This document shows, piece after piece, positions 22,378-30,878 of a DNA stretch of 64,000 nucleotides. The position numbers were made by a program, and so were the translations under genes. Source of the DNA: Paenibacillus lactis (GTDB taxonomy: Bacteria; Bacillota; Bacilli; Paenibacillales; Paenibacillaceae); assembly GCF_017873605.1 (NCBI RefSeq), contig NZ_JAGGKI010000010.1, positions 124,001 through 188,000 on the forward strand. The letters are read 5' to 3'. Each line of letters starts with the position of its first letter. The first letter of the stretch is position 1. A model generated the notes under the pieces. The model ran no database searches. It was not told the DNA's origin and was given only the letters and a program-made list of their open reading frames with translations.

Positions 22378-24297
22378 TTACCGCAGCCGTTTAGCCACAT
22401 AATCGGCGTTTGCTTTCAACAACGGATAGGCTTTGCCGGATACCAGCCCATTCTGCTTATGCTGCTCCAGCAGCTCAAGGAAACGGTCCAAATGGCCGGA
22501 GGCCTGTTCCTTGTTCCCTTGCTCCTCAAAACGAACGACCGAATCCCAATGCGCCGTCAGAGAGCGGGCTGCCCCGTGGCTTTTGAATTGTCCGCCCTTT
22601 TCCAGCTGATTCACCAGCTCTTTCATATGAACGGTGCCGGTATTATCCAACTGATATGTTCCCTTCACGAATTGATACAGCCAATCGTACATAATCCGGA
22701 TCTCAGGATCCTCGCTGGCCGCGGCTGTTCCCAACACCGGTCCGGAGCCTTTGTAGTAGGCTTTGAACGTATCCGTCATGTACCCGTATTTCACGCCGCC
22801 ATCCAGATACTCCTTGTAACGCTGGCGGAATACCGGATCCGTGAGCATCCGCCCATCGAATTCGATCTCGACGCCCATTCCGAACCGTTCGGCCGTATAG
22901 GCCGCATCGTCCAGACGTTCGCTGCTCATCTCTTCGAAGAAGTAGTTCGGCTGGAATGCCACCGCATCAAACCCGACTTCTTTCCACATATAGCTTTTGT
23001 AAGCCAGAAAGTGAGGAATCCAGAACGACTTCAAGCCTTCGGCATGGATTTCGCCGTTAACGTATTTCAGCATATCCGGTCCCGAAGCGCTCGTGCTTAC
23101 CTGTTCGGACAGCCAATACAACCCGGCAAGCTCCAGGTGGCTATATCCGCTGCTCTCCCAACGCTTAAGAACTTCATCCATCCACCACCGGACAGCCTTC
23201 TGCCTGTTGGCCATGGCCTGCTGCTCGCCCACGCTGCCGGCATTGAAATTCTCGGATTTGCCGTCCCCGTCCACATCGCCGAAGTCCGTTACGTATTCGC
23301 TCGGGTCGGGAATCATGACGACGACCTTCGTTTTGTGGTCCGGATCGCCGAGCTTGGTGCCCGCTTCCTTGGTAGCCTCATTGAGCTGGAACATATCGCC
23401 GTCCGCAGCAAATGTTTTATCAAGATACCAGTTCCAATCCTTCAGATTCGAGCCGCCTCCGAAATCTCTGCCGTCCGGCGACAGCAATCCGAGAACCAGA
23501 ACGCCGTCGAAGAACCAGTCGACCGGCTCGCCATCCTGATTCACATAACTGATCTGCGGAATGATGTCCTCTTTGCTCCAGTCTCCGTCTCCATTGGCGT
23601 AATGCCCGTTATACAGCAGGGACAAATCCCGTATGCCCGCCGTGGCTTCGCCCGGCGCCAGCATCTTGAATTCCTCCGGCGGAACCCGGACCGCGCCTTT
23701 CGACTGGCCGTCGGTGCCTGTAATTTCGATCTCGTCGATGAAGGTCCATGCTCTCGTATGCATCGTGAACGTTACCTTAACATAACGTGCGTAGGCGTGA
23801 GTTGCATCCTCCGCGCCAGGCACGCCGTCCGCGCCTGCATCCCAGGCATAGGTTTCGTCGACCGGAGGTCCGTCGATCCATAGCGTCTGGGTCGCTTTAT
23901 GGGTCAAGGTTGCCCAATGAACATTATCATCCGATACGTACATCGAAACGGTCAGCGGGAACAGGACGGCAGACCCGGGCCAATCCTGCAGAAAATGCGC
24001 TTTAATGCCGGAGATGGATTTCGGCTCGCCGAGATCAAATACGACCTCCCGCGTCTTCTTCCGTAAATGCCCGACCCAGGCCGGATCCAGCACGTTACGC
24101 GTCCCGAAGACGCCGTCATTCAGCTTGTTCCCTGGGTCGGGATAAGCGCTCTCCGGCGCTTCCGACCACATGTAGACCGCATCCCTGGCCAAATTCCGCG
24201 CCTCCGCTTTCGCTTCATCCGCATAGGCGGCCGGGACGAGCGAAAACATCATCAGGAGTGCCAGAACCAAGGATATCCGTTTTCTAGACGATTTCAT
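22378..24297 (-). CDS. Secreted DUF4855-like protein with N-terminal discoidin-type domain
   Basis: The product has 639 residues. ATG at 24297 has AAGGAGG upstream and opens a signal peptide cleaved near AYA-DE (26); the longer frame from 24354 lacks this. Residues about 35-195 read as a discoidin (F5/8 type C)-like jelly roll: REVVFDLGEPKSISGIKAHF, VSDDNVHW, YARYVKVTFTMH. From about 210 the sequence matches my memory of DUF4855 proteins (DLSLLYNGHYANGDGDWSKE, WYLDKTFAADGDMF). A calcium-loop-like DVDGDGKSENF lies at 341-351. Conserved-looking acids occur in WLSEQV (E398) and GVEIEFDG (E477, E479), as in TIM-barrel glycosidases, so a secreted carbohydrate-active enzyme is a fair inference. It lies in the N-acetylmannosamine cluster, 231 bp after nanE. 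Confidence 0.75.
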   Translation of the reverse strand: MKSSRKRISLVLALLMMFSLVPAAYADEAKAEARNLARDAVYMWSEAPESAYPDPGNKLNDGVFGTRNVLDPAWVGHLRKKTREVVFDLGEPKSISGIKAHFLQDWPGSAVLFPLTVSMYVSDDNVHWATLTHKATQTLWIDGPPVDETYAWDAGADGVPGAEDATHAYARYVKVTFTMHTRAWTFIDEIEITGTDGQSKGAVRVPPEEFKMLAPGEATAGIRDLSLLYNGHYANGDGDWSKEDIIPQISYVNQDGEPVDWFFDGVLVLGLLSPDGRDFGGGSNLKDWNWYLDKTFAADGDMFQLNEATKEAGTKLGDPDHKTKVVVMIPDPSEYVTDFGDVDGDGKSENFNAGSVGEQQAMANRQKAVRWWMDEVLKRWESSGYSHLELAGLYWLSEQVSTSASGPDMLKYVNGEIHAEGLKSFWIPHFLAYKSYMWKEVGFDAVAFQPNYFFEEMSSERLDDAAYTAERFGMGVEIEFDGRMLTDPVFRQRYKEYLDGGVKYGYMTDTFKAYYKGSGPVLGTAAASEDPEIRIMYDWLYQFVKGTYQLDNTGTVHMKELVNQLEKGGQFKSHGAARSLTAHWDSVVRFEEQGNKEQASGHLDRFLELLEQHKQNGLVSGKAYPLLKANADYVAKRLR

Positions 24298-24528
24298 GTC
24301 ATCATCCTCCTTATTAGTCATCCTTCTTCCTTCTAAGCTTGCGACCAACTTCATAAGATACTGCAGCTGCTGCCTATCAACTCATTTCTTGGCGCATCCT
24401 GCTCTAGGATCGCCAGCTTGCTCAGAACGCGCTGCTCCCGGATCCGAGCCGTTTCATGATCTCACCCCTTCAACATGTATTGTTCTTCCGGAATAAATGC
24501 ACATCCCCTCTTCGTTGATCACCCCCTT

Positions 24529-25218
24529 CTAGCTATTCAATACAACCTTGTCCTCAATCGCTTTCCGATAGCGCTCGGTAATATCCTGCGGGCGGGTGAT
24601 CGCGCTGCCCACCACCACGAATTGAGCTCCTGCGTTCAATGCCTGAATCATCTGCTCCGAGCTCGTGAACCTTCCTTCGGCAACGACCGGCAGCCTGGTT
24701 TCCTGTGCGAGACACCGAACAAGCTCGATGTCCGGTTTATTCGTTCCGGGGCTGTACGGGGTGTAACCCGACAGCGTCGTCGAAATATATTGAACGCCAA
24801 GCTCTGCCGCATGCAGCCCCTCCTCCAAGGTAGATACATCCGCCATGACGCACACCCCAAGGCGAGTCAGTTCCTCTACGACCTGCCGAATCGTTGTCCC
24901 GTCCGGCCGCAGCCTGCGCGTCCCGTCAATGGCCACAATGTCCGCACCCGCGGCATGGACGGCGCATGCATCCTCCAATGTCGGCGTAATATATACGGGG
25001 CAGTCTCCCACCCGCCGTTTCAACAAACCGATCACCGGCACATTCACGACAGCCTTGATCGCCGCGATGTCGGCCGTTCCGTTCGCCCGAATGCCGATGG
25101 CCCCTCCCAACACTGCCGCTTTGGCCATCTCCGCCATATGATGGGGACCGAAGAGCGGCTCACCTTCATAAGCCTGACAAGATACGACTAATCCTCTTTC
25201 TGTAATCATCCGCCTCAT
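24529..25218 (-). CDS. nanE: N-acetylmannosamine-6-phosphate 2-epimerase
   Basis: The product has 229 residues, a TIM-barrel NanE. Motifs: LVVSCQAYEGEPLFG at the N-terminus, GAIGIRANGTADI, PVIGLLKRRVGDCPVYITPT with the catalytic Lys region, ADIVAIDGTRRLRPDG, and VVAEGRFTSSEQ near the C-terminus. It interconverts ManNAc-6-P and GlcNAc-6-P in the cytosol, feeding NagA/NagB. AGGAG lies 7 nt before the ATG. It lies 55 bp after the second permease gene, so it is the downstream part of the transporter operon. No N-acetylneuraminate lyase (NanA) is present in the window. Confidence 0.95.
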   Translation of the reverse strand: MRRMITERGLVVSCQAYEGEPLFGPHHMAEMAKAAVLGGAIGIRANGTADIAAIKAVVNVPVIGLLKRRVGDCPVYITPTLEDACAVHAAGADIVAIDGTRRLRPDGTTIRQVVEELTRLGVCVMADVSTLEEGLHAAELGVQYISTTLSGYTPYSPGTNKPDIELVRCLAQETRLPVVAEGRFTSSEQMIQALNAGAQFVVVGSAITRPQDITERYRKAIEDKVVLNS

Positions 25219-25273
25219 AAGTTAGCTCCTAAATCTGTTTTAGTATGACAGCCCTCCGCAGCCTATTTTTCGG

Positions 25274-26107
25274 TTATTTCATGCCTGTAATCGTAATCCC
25301 CTCGATGAATTTCTTCTGCACGAAGAAGTAGAGGATGATGATCGGGACCGTGAACAGCGTTGCTGCCGCCATCAGAGGCCCCCATGCCACTGAATTTTCC
25401 CGGATGAACTGCTTCAGTCCGATGGAGAGCGTCCATGTCTCCTGATCGTTCAAATAAATCAGCGCGCCTTGGAAATCGCCCCATGCTCCCAAAAACGTAA
25501 ACAAACCAATCGTGAGCAGCGCCGGCTTCGCCAGCGGCAGAATAATTTGGGAATAGATGCGAAATTCCGATGCGCCATCGATCTTGGCCGATTCCGTCAG
25601 CTCGATCGGAATCCCGTTAAAAAACTGCCGAATCAAAAACACGTTAAATGCCATCCCCGTTCCAAACCACGCGCTAAGGACGAGCGGCCAGTTGGAATTC
25701 AGCAGGTTCGCCTTGTTAAACACGACATACAGCGGAATCATCGTCACCTGCATCGGAAGCATCAGCGTACTGAGCATAATGATGAACAGTACGTTCCGTC
25801 CCTTGAAATCGATTCTCGAGAAGCCGTAAGCGACGAGCGGCGAAAGGATGACCACGCCCGCAACGCTCAACAGGGCAATAACGATAGTGTTCCAGGTGTA
25901 TTTAATGAACGGGATCATCTGAACCGCATTGCGGTAGTTATCCCAGATCCATTCCGAAGGGAACCATTGCACAGGGATGACAAAGATCTCATCCTCCGTC
26001 TTGAACGTTGTCAGCAGCAGCCAGGCGAATGGCGCCAGGAACATCAAGCCGACCAAAATCAGGATCAGATGGGTGAGAAGCCTTCTGCCCAGGATCGACG
26101 CATTCAT
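25274..26107 (-). CDS. Carbohydrate ABC transporter permease, MalG type
   Basis: The product has 277 residues with six TM segments. The cytoplasmic EAA loop reads ESAKIDGASEFRIYSQIILP (about 188-207), the contact site for the ATPase. The size and C-terminal KKFIEGITITGMK are typical of MalG/CUT1 permeases. It overlaps the upstream permease gene by one base. No ATPase gene is in the cluster; CUT1 systems of Bacillales often share a general ATPase (MsmX type) encoded elsewhere. It should import N-acetylmannosamine or an oligosaccharide containing it, judging by nanE and the ROK kinase. Confidence 0.93.
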   Translation of the reverse strand: MNASILGRRLLTHLILILVGLMFLAPFAWLLLTTFKTEDEIFVIPVQWFPSEWIWDNYRNAVQMIPFIKYTWNTIVIALLSVAGVVILSPLVAYGFSRIDFKGRNVLFIIMLSTLMLPMQVTMIPLYVVFNKANLLNSNWPLVLSAWFGTGMAFNVFLIRQFFNGIPIELTESAKIDGASEFRIYSQIILPLAKPALLTIGLFTFLGAWGDFQGALIYLNDQETWTLSIGLKQFIRENSVAWGPLMAAATLFTVPIIILYFFVQKKFIEGITITGMK

Positions 26108-27036
26108 TATTTTTCACCTCCATAGAAGACCCATTTGCTCGATGATTTGAAGATCAGCAGGGTCAGCAGCAGCACGATGATGAACAGAATCCACGCCATT
26201 GCGGAGGCATAGCCCATTTTCAGGTACATGAACGCATTCTGGAACAGATAAATCGCATAGAACAGAATCGAATTCCCCGGGCCGCCGATGGCTTGGCTGC
26301 TGGAATCCGCGAACACATATCCTTGTGAAAAATATTGAAATGAGCCGATAAGTCCCATAATGAGCTGGAAAAAGGTCATCGGAGATATTGCCGGCAGCGT
26401 AATGTGCCAAAACTTGTGCCACTTGTTCGCTCCGTCGATCGAAGCGGCTTCATAGTACATTTTCGGCACCTCTTGAAGGGCGGCCAGATACATGATCGTA
26501 ATCGTCCCCGTTCCCCAGAAGCCCATTAATATCAGGGAAGGCTTCGTCCAATTCTCGTCCATGAGCCAGTTCGGTTCAGGCAGCCCAATGGCGCCTAGCA
26601 TTTGATTCACCAGACCGTACTGCGCGTTCAGCAGCCATATCCACAGAAGAGAACCTGCGACGGCCGGAACCAGTGTCGGGAGAAAATAAACGGTGCGGTA
26701 TAAAGACAGCCCTTTTACGCTTTGGTTCAGCAGCAGTGCGATCACAAGCGCGTACACCAGCTGCGGAAAAAAACCGAACAACGCCATGAATACCGTATTG
26801 TACAGCGAAGAGAACATTTTATCGTCCCGGAACATCTCGTTGTAATTGTCCAGACCGATCCATTGCGGCGGGTTAAACATGTTATATTCCGTAAAGCTGT
26901 AATATAGCGACATGATGATGGGATAGAGCTGAAATACCAGGAAGCCGAAAATCCATGGACTCAGAAACATGAGGCCGATGAACAGCCGCTTTCTCTCCCT
27001 GCTCTTGATACCGCTATGGAGCTTTAAACGATCCAT
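26107..27036 (-). CDS. Carbohydrate ABC transporter permease, MalF type
   Basis: The product has 309 residues with six TM segments. The EAA loop is YYEAASIDGANKWHKFWHIT (about 206-225). AGGAGG lies 11 nt before ATG 27036. The longer frame begins with GTG 27048, which overlaps the ribosome binding site and is rejected. It pairs with the MalG-type permease encoded by the next gene. It is preceded by the solute-binding protein gene, with a hairpin in the 108-bp gap. Confidence 0.93.
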   Translation of the reverse strand: MDRLKLHSGIKSRERKRLFIGLMFLSPWIFGFLVFQLYPIIMSLYYSFTEYNMFNPPQWIGLDNYNEMFRDDKMFSSLYNTVFMALFGFFPQLVYALVIALLLNQSVKGLSLYRTVYFLPTLVPAVAGSLLWIWLLNAQYGLVNQMLGAIGLPEPNWLMDENWTKPSLILMGFWGTGTITIMYLAALQEVPKMYYEAASIDGANKWHKFWHITLPAISPMTFFQLIMGLIGSFQYFSQGYVFADSSSQAIGGPGNSILFYAIYLFQNAFMYLKMGYASAMAWILFIIVLLLTLLIFKSSSKWVFYGGEK

Positions 27037-27082
27037 GCGGGGGTTCACCTCCTAATAACCCTTGCAAAGCATGCCGGGAATG

Positions 27083-27121
27083 CCGGGAGCTAAGGTTCCA
27101 CCTACCATCCTTCTCCCCCGG
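27083..27121 (-). other. Intergenic hairpin between binding protein and permease genes
   Basis: CTCCCCCGG and CCGGGAG can pair around about 23 nt on the transcript between the solute-binding protein gene and the first permease gene. There is no T tract. Such hairpins usually protect the binding-protein mRNA and lower permease expression. Confidence 0.4.
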
Positions 27122-27144
27122 TATCCTGCAGGCAAATTGCCATG

Positions 27145-28461
27145 TTATTTTTTGTATTTGTCCGCAATCGGCTGCATCTTGTTCACAACATTATCCATGG
27201 CTTCCTGGGCGGTAAGTTGGCCCTTCAGCGCCTTCTCCGTCTCTTCATTCAAGGTTTGCAGGTATTCATTAATGTAAATGCTGTTCGGGAAGCCTTTCAA
27301 ATTCGGACTTTTAGCGCTTTCATAATATTCCCACAGCACCTTCGTCTCTTCATTCTGCGTCAGCTTCGGATTATCCAGCGCCTTGGTCAAAACCGGGATC
27401 GAGCCGAAATCGATGCTGTATTGAATCTGCACGTCCTCGCTGAGCAAATACTGCAGCACCTTCCACGCTTCCTCCTGATGCTTCGCTTTGGAAGGAATGA
27501 ACATTGCAATCGGGCTTACCATTCCGGAGCCTTTAAGCTCTGGGTTGGCCGCCGGATAAGGGAACGGTGCGACACCGACATCCTTGCCTTCACCCCGGTC
27601 GTCCACATACCAGTTCTCCCAGCCGATGATCATGGCCAGCTTGCCGGTCAGAATCGGATCCTGCGGCGTTTGGAGTCCGCCCATGCCCGATTTGAATTTA
27701 TCGATGCTTTCCTGCCCAAATTCCTTATAGTAACTCATCTGGTAGTCGATCGCTTTAACGTTTGCTTCCTGGTTAGCGGTCAGCTTCCCGTTTTCGTCCA
27801 CCCAGGAGCCATTAAATATGATGGGCCAGAACACGTTATCGATCCAAGGATAATCCGGAATAAAGCCCATTTGCGTAATATTGCCTTTGTCGTCCTTCTT
27901 GGTCAGCCGCTTCGAGTATTCGAACAATTCCTCCAGCGTTTCAGGCGGCGCGGTAAGGCCTGCCTCCTCAAACACTTCTTTGTTATAGAACAATTTATTC
28001 GCCATACTCATGGAGATCGGAAGCCCATAAATTTCATCGTCAACCTTCATGCGCTCCAGCGCAGCCGGGATAATCTGGCCGGTGTCGTAACCGTCCCGTT
28101 TAATGAATTCCTCCAATGATTTAACGGCTCCGGCTTCCGACCACGGGCCGATGTTGTTCCACTGCGTAATGATGATGTCGGGGGCATTGCCGCCTGAAAT
28201 CGCGGTCAACTGCTTCTGGTGATCCTGATTGCTGAGTGTCTTTACAACGATGTCGTCCTGGCTTTCATTGAATTTGGCTATAGCCGCTTCAATCGGCTTC
28301 GCACCGTCTCCGGTTGCCGAGCTCCACAGCTGGATTTCAACCTTTCCGCCCTTGCCCGGACCACCTTCCTTCGAACCGGAACAAGCGCTTAGCACAACCG
28401 AAAAGGCCAGTACCAGCAGCAGCGTGGCGTGAAACGACCTCTTTCTATAGTTCTTCTTCAA
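27145..28461 (-). CDS. Sugar ABC transporter substrate-binding lipoprotein
   Basis: The product has about 438 residues. The lipoprotein signal peptide ends in LSAC (Cys27), followed by SGSKEGGPGKGGKVEIQLWS. The extracellular solute-binding protein family 1 pattern is clear: IEAAIAKFNESQDDIVVKTL, GNAPDIIITQW, YGLPISMSMANKLFYNKEVF and GKLAMIIGWENW. TTG at 28461 is preferred because GGAGG lies 9 nt upstream and a normal signal peptide begins there; GTG at 28470 is almost on top of that site. It is the first gene of the transporter operon and binds the sugar outside the membrane. A motif shared with the rpiR gene lies 47 bp upstream. Confidence 0.93.
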   Translation of the reverse strand: MKKNYRKRSFHATLLLVLAFSVVLSACSGSKEGGPGKGGKVEIQLWSSATGDGAKPIEAAIAKFNESQDDIVVKTLSNQDHQKQLTAISGGNAPDIIITQWNNIGPWSEAGAVKSLEEFIKRDGYDTGQIIPAALERMKVDDEIYGLPISMSMANKLFYNKEVFEEAGLTAPPETLEELFEYSKRLTKKDDKGNITQMGFIPDYPWIDNVFWPIIFNGSWVDENGKLTANQEANVKAIDYQMSYYKEFGQESIDKFKSGMGGLQTPQDPILTGKLAMIIGWENWYVDDRGEGKDVGVAPFPYPAANPELKGSGMVSPIAMFIPSKAKHQEEAWKVLQYLLSEDVQIQYSIDFGSIPVLTKALDNPKLTQNEETKVLWEYYESAKSPNLKGFPNSIYINEYLQTLNEETEKALKGQLTAQEAMDNVVNKMQPIADKYKK

Positions 28462-28507
28462 ATGACTCACCCTCCAACATGTTCTGGATTCCAGAAAAAT
28501 AATTTTT

Positions 28508-28520
28508 GGAGAAAATATCC
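28508..28520. promoter_or_regulatory. Probable RpiR operator upstream of the transporter operon
   Basis: GGAGAAAATATCC occurs here and, in inverted orientation, at 30696-30708 upstream of the rpiR gene. A related GGATGTATTTTCT (28539-28551) and two copies of AGAAAAATAAT flank it. A weaker cre-like TTGTATGCGCTTCAA (28577-28591) lies further upstream. Confidence 0.55.
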
Positions 28521-28713
28521 TCCTACAAGAAAAATAATGGATGTATTTTCTTTAGTCAATCCTTATTTTCTGAGCATTGTATGCGCTTCAACTCATTGAC
28601 CCAGCACGATTTCGGCGAAAACCCTTGTGTATCCAATGGTTTTTCGTATCTTTTGATGTAATAGAAATAAAATGTATTCCTTAAATTATTTTAATAATGG
28701 AGGAATTATTCTC

Positions 28714-29676
28714 CTAAATTACGTAATTTAATTCCCCTTCATCGTTATGATTCCATACCAGAGCCGCTGCCCCTATCACGCCTGCATCAACTCCCAGACC
28801 CGCAGGAATAATCCGGCAGCACTTGCTCATATACGAAGAAGTCCGAACGTCCACTTCCTGTTCCAGCTCCGCGAAAAAGCGCGGTCCCGCTTCCGCAACC
28901 CCGCCGCCAATAAGAATTGCCTCAGGATTAAAGGTATGGATATATCCCGCAATCGCTGCGCCAAGGGCGCGGATCACCTTCGTCATGACGAGCGCAGCTC
29001 CCTCATCGTTGTGCAGCCAGGCATGAATAATTTCCCTCGAATGAGGCTTCCACGAATATAAAGCGCTTCCATTTCCCTGCATCTCCCGACCTATTCTCGC
29101 AATTCCGCTGCCGGAGGCATACAGCTCAATGCATCCGTTATTGCCGCAGCTGCAGCGTGGACCGTTCACATCGACGCAGACATGCCCCAGCTCTCCTGCG
29201 CCTCCGAAGACGCCTCGAAGAAGACGGCCGGATTCCATAACCGCTCCCCCGATTCCCGTCCCCAGCGCCAAACAAACAAAATTGCTGTAGCCGATGCCGG
29301 CACCATACCTCTTCTCGGCAAAAGCGATCACATTCACGTCATTATCAACATACACCTTATGGCCGAACCGGTTCGACACGAGCTGCTTAATCGGAACACC
29401 GGTCCATCCTGGCAAGGTATCGCCGGCATACAAAACAACGCCTTCCTGGTAATCGATCTGACCTGCACTGCCAATGCCGATGCCGCAGACTTCCCCATGC
29501 TGCTGCGCAGCATTCATCATGCGGTCGATGCCGGACAGCAGTTTATCCATCAGCTGCCCGGCTCCCTTATCCGCTTCGGTAGGCACAAGATACCGGCTGA
29601 CGATTTCCCCCTGCCGGTTGACTACCGCAAATTGCACCTTAGTTCCTCCGATATCAACGCCAATTGCATATTCCAT
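28714..29676 (-). CDS. ROK-family sugar kinase (probable N-acetylmannosamine kinase)
   Basis: The product has 320 residues. GVDIGGTKVQFAVV (6-19) is the ATP phosphate-binding loop; GAGELGHVCVD and CSCGNNGCIELYAS carry the ROK His and zinc-Cys cluster. Catalytic Asp lies in VDNDVNV. ROK proteins include glucokinase and NanK; regulators of the family have an N-terminal HTH, which is absent. Linked to nanE, it most likely phosphorylates ManNAc to ManNAc-6-P, but glucose or GlcNAc kinase activity cannot be excluded. AAGGAGG precedes the ATG by 10 nt. It lies 91 bp after rpiR on the same strand. Confidence 0.85.
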   Translation of the reverse strand: MEYAIGVDIGGTKVQFAVVNRQGEIVSRYLVPTEADKGAGQLMDKLLSGIDRMMNAAQQHGEVCGIGIGSAGQIDYQEGVVLYAGDTLPGWTGVPIKQLVSNRFGHKVYVDNDVNVIAFAEKRYGAGIGYSNFVCLALGTGIGGAVMESGRLLRGVFGGAGELGHVCVDVNGPRCSCGNNGCIELYASGSGIARIGREMQGNGSALYSWKPHSREIIHAWLHNDEGAALVMTKVIRALGAAIAGYIHTFNPEAILIGGGVAEAGPRFFAELEQEVDVRTSSYMSKCCRIIPAGLGVDAGVIGAAALVWNHNDEGELNYVI

Positions 29677-29767
29677 GGTGCAAAGACCTCCTTTCCATTA
29701 TCCAAAAGTCGATTTCCCTCGCTGCCTGTTGTCGAGGATTAAGGGAACGACCGTTAGTACAGTGATG

Positions 29768-30637
29768 TTAGTACAGCTTATCGGCTACCGATCTCGCCGT
29801 TTTCTCGAGTGATTCGATTGCGTCCTCCTTCTTCATTGCAAGCAGCGTCGTTAGGAGGTTGAGCATATATGTCTGCATGAATTTTGTTGCCAGCGCCCCG
29901 CCTTCAGTCGGCATCTCCCGCGAAGAGACAAGCAGTACCGTGTCTGCATAGGTTGCGATCGGCGATCTCAGGTGTCCTGTCAGGCAAATGACGTCCGCCC
30001 CGTTCTTCTTCGCTTCCTTCACCGGATCCACGAGATCGCGTGTGCTGCCGGAGGTTGAGATGGCAAATACCAGATCCCCCTCCTTCACCAGAGCTGCCGA
30101 CATCGCGATGATATGAGCATCCCGGTGCGCTTCGACGTTCAGGCCAAGACGCATCAGCTGGTAATGCAGGTCCAGCGCCGTAATGCCCGAAGATCCGACC
30201 CCATAAACATACACTTTAGTCGCGGCTAGCAGCTTATCGACCGCCATTCTCAGATGATCGGCATTTACGAGATCCAGCGTGTTTTTCAGTAAAATTTCAT
30301 GCTGCATCGTAAGCTTGCGGGCTACCGTCATGAGGTCATCCTGCTCATCGATGGCCGTATCGACCACAGACTGGGGACGATCCACCAAATCCTGGGCGAC
30401 GGACAGCTTGAACTCATGAAACCCGCGAAACCCCAGCTTTCTGCAGAAACGGATGACGGAGGTTTCGCCAACACCCGCCTTTTCCGATAGGTCCGTAACG
30501 GTGGCCAGCACCGTCTCCTCCGGATAACTCTTGACGTAATCGGCCACCTTCTTCTCCGTCTTGGTCAGTGACGAATAGATGCTGGATATCATCAGCAGCG
30601 TATTGGATTGATTCAGTTTGGGTCCTACTCTCGCCAT
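29768..30637 (-). CDS. MurR/RpiR-family transcriptional regulator
   Basis: The product has 289 residues. The N-terminal HTH_6 domain (about 12-88) carries LTKTEKKVADYVKSYPEETV and AGVGETSVIRFCRKLGFRGF. The C-terminal SIS domain (about 130-270) has VYGVGSSGITALDLHYQLMR and VFAISTSGSTRDLVDPVKEA, a sugar-phosphate binding site. In this setting the ligand is likely ManNAc-6-P or GlcNAc-6-P. GAGGGAG lies 5 nt before the ATG. The family may act as repressor or activator. It should control itself and the transporter operon through the shared 13-bp motif. A 10-bp tandem duplication follows its stop codon. Confidence 0.92.
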   Translation of the reverse strand: MARVGPKLNQSNTLLMISSIYSSLTKTEKKVADYVKSYPEETVLATVTDLSEKAGVGETSVIRFCRKLGFRGFHEFKLSVAQDLVDRPQSVVDTAIDEQDDLMTVARKLTMQHEILLKNTLDLVNADHLRMAVDKLLAATKVYVYGVGSSGITALDLHYQLMRLGLNVEAHRDAHIIAMSAALVKEGDLVFAISTSGSTRDLVDPVKEAKKNGADVICLTGHLRSPIATYADTVLLVSSREMPTEGGALATKFMQTYMLNLLTTLLAMKKEDAIESLEKTARSVADKLY

Positions 30638-30695
30638 CGCAACTCCCTCTTTTCCAAATGGTTCTTTTATCTAGTCCATTTCCCTATTGATTTAT

Positions 30696-30708
30696 GGATA
30701 TTTTCTCC
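30696..30708. promoter_or_regulatory. Probable RpiR operator upstream of rpiR
   Basis: GGATATTTTCTCC is the exact reverse complement of the motif at 28508-28520. It lies about 60 bp upstream of the rpiR start codon, in AT-rich sequence. A partial copy, GATATTTCTTTC, follows at 30728-30739. Confidence 0.5.
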
Positions 30709-30744
30709 TTGATTATATATTAAAAAAGATATTTCTTTCAATCA

Positions 30745-30791
30745 CAAAAAAGAAGCTTGCAGAACCCTCGCTAAAATGGGTCTGAAGCTTC
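30745..30791 (-). terminator. Rho-independent terminator of the coiled-coil protein gene
   Basis: GAAGCTT-gC-AGAaCCC pairs with GGGTCTg-AAGCTTC (30752-30791). Six T follow on the minus strand. It lies about 90 bp after the coiled-coil protein gene. Confidence 0.75.
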
Positions 30792-30878
30792 GAAAATAGG
30801 GGGATTGTTTTCGCAGCAGCTTACTTCCCGCTACGTAGGCAGGGTCCGCCCTCATTGGCTTTTTAAGCATGCTTCCGG

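Noticed and set aside
22309-23883. Plus-strand 524-residue frame
   Set aside because: It lies opposite the DUF4855-like gene, which has a signal peptide, a ribosome binding site and family-like sequence; the frame is a shadow.
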